This document shows positions 53,083-62,200 of a stretch of 64,000 nucleotides of DNA, one piece after another (position 1 is the stretch's first letter; each line of letters begins with the position of its first letter). Below the pieces are notes generated by a model. The model ran no database searches and was not told the DNA's origin. It was given only the letters and a program-made list of their open reading frames with translations. The stretch comes from Sphingomonas pseudosanguinis (GTDB lineage: Bacteria; Pseudomonadota; Alphaproteobacteria; Sphingomonadales; Sphingomonadaceae), in contig NZ_JACIDH010000011.1 of the NCBI RefSeq assembly GCF_014196255.1, forward strand, positions 1-64,000, written 5' to 3'. The position numbers and the translations under genes were made by a program.

Positions 53083-55209
53083 TCAGAGCTTGAAGCTGAG
53101 CGTCGCGCGCAGATCGCGGCCCGAGAGCGGCGCGAATTCCTTCAACACGCTGGCATGGCGGCGCGCATCGACGTCGAAGATGTTGTTCGCCGACAGCGTC
53201 AACGTCGTCGGGTTCAGCGGCCCCCAAGGCTTCAGCTGGACCGAGGCGTTGACCAGGGTGAAGCCGTCGGTCGGCGTCTCCAGACCCATGACGCGGCTCT
53301 GCTTGAAGCTGCGCTCGACCTCGACGCGCGCGTTCACGCGGTCCGACTGCGCTTCCAGTCCGCCCAGCAGACGCAGCGGCGGGATGCGCGGCGCTGGACC
53401 GTTGTTCAGGATCTGGGCGTTGACATAATCGCCCAGCAGGTCGGCGTTGATCGCATAGGTGCCGATGGTGGCGAGGCGCAGCGACCCCTCCGCCTCGATC
53501 CCGTAATAGCGGGCATCGGCCTGCGCATATTGGAAGCAGGGCAGGTCGACATCGCGGCCCGAGGGCGCGGCGGCATTCACGCACGCGGCGGCCGGCACGA
53601 ACGCGTCATAGATATAGTTGGAGAAGCGGTTGTAATAGGCCGAGGCGTCGAAGCTATAGCCCTCGCCATGCCCGTGCAGCGTGGCCTCGATGCCCCAGCT
53701 GGTTTCCTTGCGGAAGTCGGGATTGCCCAGCTCATAGGCCTCGGTCCCGGCATGGGGGCCGTTGGCGAACAGCTCCTCGGCGGACGGCGCGCGCTCGGTA
53801 CGAGACAGGTTCAGGCCCGCGCGCCAGTCGGGGGCGAAGCCATAGCTGGCGCCGATCGATCCCGAAAAGGCGTCGAAGCTTCGCTGCCCCCGGAAGAAGC
53901 GGTCGTCGGTGACGGCGGTGCGCGCGGTCAGCGAGGTATGCTCATAACGGGCGCCCGCCTCCATCTTGAACGCGCCGCGATCCAGCTGTTGCAGGGTGAA
54001 CAGGCCGACCTGCGCAGTATTGTTGCGCGGCAGGAAGGCTTCTTCGCCCTGCACGTCGAAGTCGCGGTTGAAGAACTGCACGCCCGACGCGCCCTGCCAG
54101 CCGTCACGCTTGGCCTGGACCAGCTCGAGCCGGCCCTCGATACCCTTGTTGTAGAAGGCGGTGCCGACCTCGCCATCCTCTTCCAGCTCGAAATGGCGGT
54201 AATCGGCCATGCCGGCGCGCAGGCGGATGCGCTCGAGGAAGCCGCCGCCGGTCTCGATCTCGCCACGCAGATCGACGCGGTTCTGAACCAGGCTGAGGCG
54301 CGGGGCCTCCGGTTCCTCACCACCGGGGGTCAGCGCATAGCGGATCGGCACGCCGTACAGGCTGTCATAATGGCTGTACGAGACGCCGAGCGAGCCATTG
54401 TCGGCGATGAACGCGCCCCCGACACCGGCAGTCCAGGTCTCGCTGGCGGTGTTGGGCAGGCGACCGCGCAGATTGGCGGTATTGGCGAAGTCGAGCGGAT
54501 CGTTGGGCGCCTGCGCCGCCGATGCCAGCGCCTCGGCCCGCGCGCGGCGCGACAAGACATAGCCGCCAATCTTCAGGTCGTCGGTCTTCAGGTACGAGCC
54601 ATCGGCATGGATGACGAACTGCTTGCCGATCGCGACATCGGTCGCGCCCGCCACCGAGCGTTCATTGGCGGCCGAGCCATAGCCGGCGATGCCCGACAGG
54701 CGATAGCCATTCTCGGGCACGCTGCGCGGGATGCGGCTGTCGATCACATTGACGACGCCGCCCACCGCCGACGATCCGAACAACAAGGCGGAGGGGCCGC
54801 GCAGCACCTCGACCCGCTCGGCGAGGAGGGGATTGATGACCACGGCATGGTCGACACTGGTGTTCGACACGTCGATCGAGCCGATGCCGTCGGTCAGCAC
54901 GCGGATACGCTCACCCTGGAAACCGCGCAGCACCGGGCGCGAGGCATTGGGGCCGAAGGAGGTGGCCGACACGCCCGGCTGGCGTGCCAGCGTCTCGCCG
55001 ATGGTCGGGCGGATCGAGCGGACCAGTTCGTCGCCGGTGACGATCGAGGTGCCCGACAGCACATCCGCCTCCGACTGGAGCACCGGCGCGGTCACGACGA
55101 TCTCGCGGCCACGATTGGTCGGCTGTGGCGCGGTCTGCGCGACGGCGGCGCTGAACGGGACGACAAGGGCGGCGGCGGACAGGCCGGACAGCAGGGCGGG
55201 CTTCAGCAA
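53083..55209 (-). CDS. TonB-dependent receptor, ZnuD-like
   Basis: An outer-membrane uptake channel. 708 residues: a signal peptide (1-25, AAVAQT), a plug domain (about 40-160; TLARQPGVSATSFGPNASRP, VEVLRGPSALLFGSSAVGGV) and a 22-strand barrel ending in Phe-Lys-Leu. The segments QGEEAFLPRNNTAQVGLFTL and GAFKMEAGARYEHTSL resemble zinc receptors of the ZnuD type as I recall them. A Zur-like site lies upstream. Zinc or a zinc complex is the likely substrate; this is an inference. Confidence 0.85.
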   Translation of the reverse strand: MLKPALLSGLSAAALVVPFSAAVAQTAPQPTNRGREIVVTAPVLQSEADVLSGTSIVTGDELVRSIRPTIGETLARQPGVSATSFGPNASRPVLRGFQGERIRVLTDGIGSIDVSNTSVDHAVVINPLLAERVEVLRGPSALLFGSSAVGGVVNVIDSRIPRSVPENGYRLSGIAGYGSAANERSVAGATDVAIGKQFVIHADGSYLKTDDLKIGGYVLSRRARAEALASAAQAPNDPLDFANTANLRGRLPNTASETWTAGVGGAFIADNGSLGVSYSHYDSLYGVPIRYALTPGGEEPEAPRLSLVQNRVDLRGEIETGGGFLERIRLRAGMADYRHFELEEDGEVGTAFYNKGIEGRLELVQAKRDGWQGASGVQFFNRDFDVQGEEAFLPRNNTAQVGLFTLQQLDRGAFKMEAGARYEHTSLTARTAVTDDRFFRGQRSFDAFSGSIGASYGFAPDWRAGLNLSRTERAPSAEELFANGPHAGTEAYELGNPDFRKETSWGIEATLHGHGEGYSFDASAYYNRFSNYIYDAFVPAAACVNAAAPSGRDVDLPCFQYAQADARYYGIEAEGSLRLATIGTYAINADLLGDYVNAQILNNGPAPRIPPLRLLGGLEAQSDRVNARVEVERSFKQSRVMGLETPTDGFTLVNASVQLKPWGPLNPTTLTLSANNIFDVDARRHASVLKEFAPLSGRDLRATLSFKL

Positions 55210-55251
55210 GACGGGGCTCCGATGGTTGGCGAAGCCCCGTGCCTAACGTAG

Positions 55252-55266
55252 TGTTACATCATATCA
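55252..55266. promoter_or_regulatory. Candidate Zur operator
   Basis: TGTTACATCATATCA matches the Zur pattern TGTTATA-N-TATAACA at 12 of 14 positions. It is 43 bp before the receptor start, and a TATGAT on the minus strand (55263-55258) overlaps it as a possible -10 box. No zur gene is in the window. Confidence 0.45.
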
Positions 55267-55280
55267 AGAGAAAAATGCCC

Positions 55281-55646
55281 TCACGCGCATCCGTTCGCCG
55301 CATCGTTACAGATGAGGACGGATAAGCAACAGTCGCCGGGCGCCGGCACGACCGCGATGTCCGCGACCAGGTCGCGTCCGATCGGCAGGTCCGCCTCCGG
55401 CAAATCCGCCAGCCAGCGGGTCACGGCCGGGCTCGGTGTGAACGTCAGCGCCAGGGTGGCCACGGTGCCGGTGAAGGTCGCCGACGCCCAGGGTTCGGTC
55501 GACCGTATGTCGATCGATACGGCACAGCCGGCCCGCGCGGCATGGGCGGTCAGGACGCGCGTCAGGCGGTCGACCCCGTCATTCGACCGGAGCCGGGGCC
55601 GCGCGGCAGGCATCGGCGTATGCGCGATGCGTTCCATCATGGTCAT
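55281..55646 (-). CDS. Small protein with a cysteine-rich C-terminus
   Basis: 121 residues. The N-terminal 25 are basic; a middle domain alternates beta-type stretches (CAVSIDIRSTEPWASATFTG, TVATLALTF). The C-terminus has four cysteines (GDCCLSVLICNDAANGCA), which could bind a metal or form disulfides. The start overlaps the stop of the 58-residue gene by 4 bp. No family recognised. Confidence 0.65.
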   Translation of the reverse strand: MTMMERIAHTPMPAARPRLRSNDGVDRLTRVLTAHAARAGCAVSIDIRSTEPWASATFTGTVATLALTFTPSPAVTRWLADLPEADLPIGRDLVADIAVVPAPGDCCLSVLICNDAANGCA

Positions 55647-55819
55647 GCCAGATGCTCCAGGATGAAGGTCTTCACCCGCCGGATCGTATCCGGCCCCGGC
55701 TCGCGCCCGCGTCGCAAGTCGCCGACCAGCCTGGGGTCGTTGACCGCCAGCCGGCCGAACTTGGTTTCGGGCATGTGGCTGGTTTTCAGATAGCGCTCGA
55801 TGAGCACCAGCAATTCCAT
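55643..55819 (-). CDS. 58-residue helix-turn-helix-like protein
   Basis: A short gene with GGGAGA seven bases before the ATG. The protein starts MELLVLIERYLKTSHMPETK and continues with FGRLAVNDPRLVGDLRRG, which resembles a small Cro/CI-type or XRE-type DNA-binding helical bundle. Its coupling to the next gene (ATGA) and the divergent S24 repressor suggest a regulatory pair. Confidence 0.65.
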   Translation of the reverse strand: MELLVLIERYLKTSHMPETKFGRLAVNDPRLVGDLRRGREPGPDTIRRVKTFILEHLA

Positions 55820-55879
55820 GGACGTTCTCCCATTGTCCGATTCTCGCTTCCATGTTCTTGATCTGTTCTATTTTCCAAC

Positions 55880-55908
55880 TTGTCTAGGAAAAATCCTATG
55901 CCTATATC
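55880..55908 (+). promoter_or_regulatory. Promoter with an operator in its spacer, leaderless
   Basis: TTGTCT (55880-55885) and TATATC (55903-55908) are separated by exactly 17 bp. The spacer holds most of the 14-bp inverted repeat TAGGAAAAATCCTA (55885-55898). The predicted transcript start is at or within a base or two of the ATG at 55915, and that ATG has no Shine-Dalgarno sequence, so the mRNA is probably leaderless. The palindrome may be where the S24 protein represses itself. Confidence 0.55.
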
Positions 55909-55914
55909 GATGTC

Positions 55915-56532
55915 ATGATGGGACAGGATGTCAGGACGGCGCTTCCGGCGCTCGCGGAGCAGGCGGGCGTCAGCCTGGCCGCGCTGTCGCGCATGCTCGG
56001 TCGCAACGACGCCTATCTCCAGCAATTCGTCCATCGCGGCTCGCCACGAACCCTGGCGGAAGGCGATCGGCGACAGCTGGCGGAGTTTTTCGGCGTGCCC
56101 GAGACGCGGCTGGGCGCGCCGAAGGAGGCCGGGCCGTTGTTGATGCCGCGTCTGGCGGTCGCGGCGTCGGCGGGACCGGGAGCGACGGTCGATGACGATG
56201 TGATGATCGGGGTCGAGGCGCTCGACCGGCAACTCGCGCGGCGGCTGGGGCTGAGCGACGGCACCGCCTCGGTCATTCGGGTGCGCGGCGATTCGATGGC
56301 GCCGGGGCTGATGGACGGCGACCATCTGGTCGTCGATCAGAAGGACACGCGGCCCGGCGCGCGCGGCGGTCTCTACATCATCCGCATCGGCGACGCGTTG
56401 ATGGTCAAGCGCGTTTGCGCCACGCCGCAGGGGCTGGTGGCGACCAGCGACAACCCCGCCGCGCCGCCGGTGCCCGACGGGCCGATCATGGTGGTCGGGC
56501 GGGTCGTCTGGCAGATGCGACTGCCGGCCTGA
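55915..56532 (+). CDS. S24/LexA-like repressor
   Basis: 205 residues: an N-terminal helical DNA-binding region (about 1-65) and a C-terminal S24 peptidase domain with Ser127 in RGDSMAPGL and Lys165 in ALMVKRV. A possible Ala-Gly cleavage site is at 86-87 (AASAGPG). Such proteins are CI/LexA-like repressors that self-cleave in the SOS response. No phage genes lie around it, so it is a host regulator rather than a prophage relic. It is divergent from the two small genes at 55281-55819. Confidence 0.85.
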   Translation: MMGQDVRTALPALAEQAGVSLAALSRMLGRNDAYLQQFVHRGSPRTLAEGDRRQLAEFFGVPETRLGAPKEAGPLLMPRLAVAASAGPGATVDDDVMIGVEALDRQLARRLGLSDGTASVIRVRGDSMAPGLMDGDHLVVDQKDTRPGARGGLYIIRIGDALMVKRVCATPQGLVATSDNPAAPPVPDGPIMVVGRVVWQMRLPA

Positions 56533-56551
56533 CGCCGCACGGGCCAGCGGA

Positions 56552-56737
56552 TCAGCGGTTGCGCCACCAGAGCAGCAGCGCGGCCAGGATGCCGATGCCC
56601 AGGCCGGCGAGCACCGCCACCGTTACTTCCCCCGTCGCGAGGCCGGCGATGATCCCGCCGACGATCCCGATGGCGATGAAGATGCCGCCGCCGCTGGAGG
56701 TCGGGCGGGACGGTCGGGGCTGTACGGGATCGGTCAT
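56552..56737 (-). CDS. Small membrane protein of unknown function
   Basis: 61 residues: a short polar start, then two hydrophobic segments (GIFIAIGIVGGIIAGLATG and VAVLAGLGIGILAALLLWW) ending in RNR. CAGGACAGC precedes the ATG by about nine bases. No family recognised. It is convergent with the S24 gene. Confidence 0.65.
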   Translation of the reverse strand: MTDPVQPRPSRPTSSGGGIFIAIGIVGGIIAGLATGEVTVAVLAGLGIGILAALLLWWRNR

Positions 56738-56846
56738 GAGCGCTGTCCTGCCATGCCCGGCGGCGTCAGGCCAGCCGTCCCGGCACGGGGCGGTGGGGAC
56801 ACGCAACGGGACTGGTCAAGCGACGGAGGCCGGCCTAAGGGGAGGC

Positions 56847-57110
56847 ATGAAGCGGTACGGTTCAGACGATTTCCTGTTCGACGACGGTGGAGAGGCGGGC
56901 GGCTATGTCGTTCCCTTCGTGACCGATACCGATGTGGCGACCGCGTCCGAGATGATCGAGACATTCGGCGAATCGGCCGGCGGCGAGGCGGCGGCGCGCG
57001 CCGGGCGCAGCCGTGATCTGGGCAACCATATCCATTTCTGCCGCTGGCGGCAGATCGAGCGGCTGATCGGCCTGCTGGTGCTCGAAGAGGCGTTCGACAC
57101 CGTCCATTGA
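56847..57110 (+). CDS. Hypothetical acidic protein
   Basis: 87 residues, no membrane segment. AAGGGGAGGC precedes the ATG at a good distance, a strong binding site. The N-terminal half is acidic (DDFLFDDGGEAGG, DTDVATASEMIETFG), the C-terminal half has FCRWRQIERLIGLLVLEEA. No family recognised. It stands upstream of tamA by 112 bp. Confidence 0.68.
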   Translation: MKRYGSDDFLFDDGGEAGGYVVPFVTDTDVATASEMIETFGESAGGEAAARAGRSRDLGNHIHFCRWRQIERLIGLLVLEEAFDTVH

Positions 57111-57222
57111 GGCACCTTGCGCCGACGACCGCCCCGGATCGCGGCGGCCGGCGCGGCAAATCTGTTCAATCGAACGCGCTTGGGGGTGTCGCGGACCGTT
57201 CCGCGTCGCTAGGGATCGGGCC

Positions 57223-59232
57223 ATGAGGGTCCGCATCGGGCGGCCGCACGATGTGGCCGCTATCGTTTTCATGGCAATGGCTTGGGGGAGCGCCGGCTGG
57301 ACGGCGGCCGCCAGGGCCCAGGCCGCGCCCGCCGGACAGGATGCCGCACCGTCGACCGCCACGCCGCCTTCGGGGCAGGCGCTCGACGATCCGATGATGC
57401 TCGACCCCTCGGCACCGCTCGCGCCCTTGCCCGAGATCGGCGTCGCCTGGCCCGACCTGTCGACCGCGCCCGCCGATCCCGCCGCGACCATCGCCGCCAC
57501 CGTCGATGCGGCGGCCGAGCGACGCTATCGCTGGCGGATCGAGGGCATCGACGACACCGGCGATCTGGTCCGCCAGCGGTTCGACCAGCTATCGACGCTC
57601 AGCGCCAACGAACGCGATGCCGCCAACGCCGCGCAGCTCGACCGCCGTGCGCGCGAGGATGCCGCGCTGCTGACCAATTTGCTGCGCGGCGCCGGCTATT
57701 ACGACGCGCAGGTCGCGACGCGGATCGAGCCGGGCGATACGCCGACCGTCGTGCTGCAGGCGGTGCCCGGCAAGATCTATCGCTTCGCCGATGTGACGCT
57801 GGACGGGGTAACCGCCACCGGCGACAAGGCGGGCGAGCTGACCAAGGCCTTCGGCGTCAAGCCCGGCGACCCGGTCGATGCCGACCGGATCGTCGCGGGC
57901 CAGGCGGCGCTGTCCTCCGCGATCGGCGAGGCGGGCTTTCCCTTCGCCAAGGTGGGCGATCCGCAGATCGTGGTCGACCATGCGACCGGCACCGCGACGA
58001 TCGACCTGGCGCTGCAACCCGGGACCGAGCGTCGCTATGGCCGGATCGTCGCGACCAACGACCGGGTGTTCGACGCCGGACATATCCAGGATATCGCCCG
58101 CTTCCGCCCCGGCCAGCCCTACGACTCGACCGGCCTCGACGATCTTCGCCGCGCGCTGGTGCAGACGGGGCTGGTGTCGTCGGTCGAGGTCAAGCCGGTG
58201 CCGGGGAACACGCCCGAGACGGTCGATGTCGCGGTCACGCTCGAACCCGCGCCGCAGCACACCATCGCGGGTGAGCTGGGTTACGGTACGGGCGAGGGCG
58301 CGCGCGCCGCGATCAGCTGGACCGACCGCAATCTCTTCCCGCCCGAGGGCGCGCTGACCCTGCGCAGCGTGCTGGGCACGCGCGAACAGCTGGGCGCGGT
58401 CGTCTTCCGCCGCAACAATTTCAACGGTCGCGACCGGGTGCTGACCGCGCAATTCTCCGCCGCGCACATCATCCGCGACGCCTTCGATGCCAAGACGCTG
58501 TCGCTGTCGGGCAATCTGGAGCGGCAGACCAATATCTTCTTCCAGAAGACCTGGACCTGGTCGCTGGGCGCCGAGCTGCTGACCTCGGACGAGCGTGACG
58601 TGATCGCCTCGACCGGGCAACCGCGCCGGCGGACCTTCTTCATCGGGGCACTGCCGACCAGCCTGAATTACGATGGCTCGGACGATCTGCTGAACCCGAC
58701 GCGCGGCTTTCGCCTGGGCGGGCGGCTCAGCCCCGAATTGTCGTTGCAGGGCGCCGCCTTCGGCTATGCGCGGACGCAGATCGACGCCAGCCTCTACCAC
58801 CCCTTTGGCGAGCGGGTGGTGCTGGCGGCGCGGACGCGGCTGGGCACGATCCTGGGCGCGCCGCGCGACCAGATCGCGCCGTCGCGGCGCTTCTATGCCG
58901 GCGGGGGCGCGTCGGTACGCGGGTACGGATTTCAGGCGATCGGGCCGCGCGATGCCAATAACGATCCCATCGGTGGGCGCAGCCTGGCCGAGTTCTCGAT
59001 CGAGGCGCGGGTGCGGGCGTTCGGCAATTTCGGCATCGTGCCGTTCCTCGACGCGGGCAATATCTCGACCTCGCCGCTGCCGCGCCTGACGGGCCTGCGC
59101 TTCGGCACCGGGCTCGGCGTGCGCTATTACTCCAATTTCGGCCCGATCCGCCTGGATGTCGGCACCCCGATCAACCCGCAGCGCGGCGATAGCCGGGTCG
59201 CGGTTTATGTCTCGCTGGGTCAGGCCTTTTGA
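57223..59232 (+). CDS. tamA: Outer-membrane assembly protein TamA (Omp85 family)
   Basis: The outer-membrane half of the TAM complex. 669 residues: a signal peptide (about 1-33), POTRA-like domains (about 100-345) and an Omp85 16-stranded barrel ending in Phe (SLGQAF). The conserved barrel segments GGGASVRGYGFQ and FGTGLGVRYYSNFGPIRLDVG are clear. The TTG start of tamB overlaps its stop. It could be named autotransporter assembly factor TamA; BamA is excluded by the neighbour. Confidence 0.93.
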   Translation: MRVRIGRPHDVAAIVFMAMAWGSAGWTAAARAQAAPAGQDAAPSTATPPSGQALDDPMMLDPSAPLAPLPEIGVAWPDLSTAPADPAATIAATVDAAAERRYRWRIEGIDDTGDLVRQRFDQLSTLSANERDAANAAQLDRRAREDAALLTNLLRGAGYYDAQVATRIEPGDTPTVVLQAVPGKIYRFADVTLDGVTATGDKAGELTKAFGVKPGDPVDADRIVAGQAALSSAIGEAGFPFAKVGDPQIVVDHATGTATIDLALQPGTERRYGRIVATNDRVFDAGHIQDIARFRPGQPYDSTGLDDLRRALVQTGLVSSVEVKPVPGNTPETVDVAVTLEPAPQHTIAGELGYGTGEGARAAISWTDRNLFPPEGALTLRSVLGTREQLGAVVFRRNNFNGRDRVLTAQFSAAHIIRDAFDAKTLSLSGNLERQTNIFFQKTWTWSLGAELLTSDERDVIASTGQPRRRTFFIGALPTSLNYDGSDDLLNPTRGFRLGGRLSPELSLQGAAFGYARTQIDASLYHPFGERVVLAARTRLGTILGAPRDQIAPSRRFYAGGGASVRGYGFQAIGPRDANNDPIGGRSLAEFSIEARVRAFGNFGIVPFLDAGNISTSPLPRLTGLRFGTGLGVRYYSNFGPIRLDVGTPINPQRGDSRVAVYVSLGQAF

Positions 59233-62200
59233 CCGACGCGCCGGACCTGACCGAGACCGCGCCAACGCCGCCACCGCGCGGGCGGCGCTGGTGGCGGCGG
59301 CTGGCGATCATGGTCGCGGCGCTGGTGGGGATCGTCGTCGCGGCGCTGCTGATCGTCGACACGCCGATCGGCCATCGCTGGGTCGCGGACCGGATCGCGA
59401 CCATCCGCACCGACAACGGCCTGCGCTTCTCGGTCGGGCGGATCGAGGGTTCGCTCTATGCGGACATGCGGCTGACCGATGTCCGGGTCTATGACCTCGA
59501 CGGTCTGCTCGTCCGCGTGCCGAGCGCGCGGCTCGACTGGCGGCCCTGGCGCTGGGCGAAGGGCGCGCTCGACATCCGCCGGGTCGAGGCGCCGGTGGCG
59601 ATGCTCTATCATGTGCCGCGCACCCGACCGACCGGACGGCAGGGTCCGATCCTGCCCGATTTCGACATCCGCATCGACCGGCTGCACCTTGAGCGGCTGA
59701 TCCTGGCCCCCGCCGTGCTGGGGCGGAAGCGGGTGGCGCGGGTCGACGGGCGCGCCGATGTTCGTGACGGCCGCGCGCTCGTCCGGCTGGACGGCATCGT
59801 GGCGGGCAGCGATCAGCTTCGCCTGCGGCTCGACGCACAGCCTGACCGCGACCGGTTCGATCTCGACGTGCGGGCGGAAGGGCGCGCCGACGGCGTGCTG
59901 GCCCGTGCGATCGGCGCGCGTGCGCCCGTCTCGCTGGCGGTTGGTGGCGCTGGCCACTGGGCGGCATGGAATGGTCGCGCGCGCGGGTGGATCGGCGCGC
60001 AATCGGCGGTCGACCTGACCTTGTCGGCGCGCAGCGGGCGCTATGCGCTGGCGGGCCGGATCGCGCCGTCGCTATTGCTCAAGGGGCGGTTGCAGCGGCT
60101 GACCGCGCCGCGCGTCACCGTCGCGGGCGAGGCGGATTTCATCGATCGCCGGTTGAACGGCGCGCTCGCCCTCCGTTCGTCCGCCTTGCGGTTGCGTGCG
60201 CGGGGTGTGGTCGATCTGGGCGACAATCGGTTCGAGGGGCTACGGGTCGACGGCACGCTGGTCCGGCCCGAGGCGCTGTTCGCCAATATGAGCGGGCGGG
60301 CGATCGACCTGAGGCTGCGGCTCGACGGCGCGTTCGACCGCGCGGCGTTCGACTATCGCCTGGCCGCGACGCGCTTCGCCTTCGGCCAGACGGGGTTCGA
60401 GAATGCGCAGGCGGTCGGGCGCGGGCGGCTGAGCGGGGGCTGGCCGCTGACCCTGCCGGTGCGCTTCACCGCCGCGCGGGTGACCGGCGTGGGCGAGGTG
60501 GCGGGCGGCATCCTGCGCGGGCTGAGCGCGGCGGGCGATCTGCGCATCATGCCGCAGGCGATCACCGGGCCAAATCTGGCGCTGCGGTCGGACAAGCTGT
60601 CGGGGCAGATCGGGCTGACCATCGATCTACGCACCGGGCGCTATGACGTGCGGCTCAACGGCGCGCTGCAACGCTTTCTGATCCCCGGCCTGGGGATCGT
60701 CGATGTCCGCTCGACGCTGAGCGCGGTGCCCGGCGTCGATGGTCGCGGCACGCGGGTCGTCGGGCGAGGCGAGGCGCAGGTGCGGCGGCTGGACAATGGT
60801 TTCCTGCGCTCGCTGGCGGGTGGATTGCCGCACCTGACCACCGATTTGGAGCGCGGGCCGGACGGCATCTTCCATTTCCGCCGGCTGGTCCTGACCGGCC
60901 CCAAGATCCGCCTGACCGGCGAGGCGATCCGCCGGACCGACGGCACCTTCCGCTTCGTCGGCGGCGGGCGGCAGGCGAGCTATGGTCCGGTGCGGATGAT
61001 CCTCGACGGGCGGATCGACCGGCCGACGCTGGACCTGATCCTGGCCGCACCCAATGCCGCGATGGGTCTGCGCGACGTCCACGCGCATCTCGACCCCAAT
61101 GATCAGGGCTTCGCCTTTCGCGCCGCCGGTGGTTCGCGACTGGGGCCGTTCCAGGCGAATGGTGCGATCCTGCTGCCCAGGGGGCAGGACGCCGTCATCC
61201 AGTTCCAGCCGATCGCGGTCGCAGGTACGCGCGCCACCGGGACGCTAACCGTCGCCGAGGGCGGCTTTACCGGAAAGCTGGGCGTCGCGGGCGGCGGCCT
61301 GTCGGGCGAGTTGCTGTTCCGTCCGGCCGGCGACATCCAGCGGATCGAGGCGCATCTGGCCGCGCAACAGGCGCTGCTGTCGGGCGTCACCGTACGGCAG
61401 GGGCGGATCGACATGGTCGCGCTGCTCGATCCCGCCGGCACCTCGGTCGAGGGCAGCGCGGTGGCGCAAGGGGTGCGGCGCGGGGCGTTCAACATCGCCC
61501 GGTTGAACGGCACCGCCACGCTGCGCGGCGGCACGGGCGAGGTGCGCGTCGGTATCTCGGGCTCGCGTGGCCGCGCCTTCGCGATCCAGACCGTGACCCA
61601 GGTCGCGCCCGGCCGGTTGTCGATGACCGCGCAAGGCATGCTCGATGGCCGCCCCTTGCGCTTCCTGTCGCCCGCCGAGATCACGCGCGGCGACGATGGC
61701 TGGACGCTCGCGCCGACCCGGCTGAGCTTTGCCGGCGGCGAGGCGAAGATCGCTGGGCGGCTCGACGCCGGCGGCATGGAGGTCGAGGCCGGACTGACGC
61801 GGATGCCGCTCGCGGTCCTCGACATCGGCTATCCGGGGCTGGGGCTGGGCGGCAGCGCCAGCGGCACGCTGACCCTCCGCCAGACGACGGGCGCGCCGAC
61901 CGGCAAGGTCGACCTGACCATTCGCGGGCTGACCCGCGCCGGCCTCGTCCTGACCTCGCGGCCGATCGACATGGGCGTGGCGGGCGTGCTGTCCGCCGAC
62001 CGGCTGGGCGTGCGCGCGGTGATGGCGTCGGGCGGTCGCGTGATCGGGCGCGCACAGGCGCTGATCCAGCCTTCGGGGGCAGGCGACTGGGCCGGGCGGT
62101 TGCAGAATGGGCGATTGATCGCGCAGCTTCGCTATGCCGGGCCGGCCGATACGCTGTGGCGGCTGACGCGGGTCGAGATGTTCGACCTGTCGGGGCCGGT

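Noticed and set aside
52333-55251. 972-codon plus-strand frame across the YbjN and TonB-receptor genes
   Set aside because: Antisense to two genes with signal peptides and clear domains; its composition (His, Arg, Gly, Asp) is that of a complementary-frame artefact.
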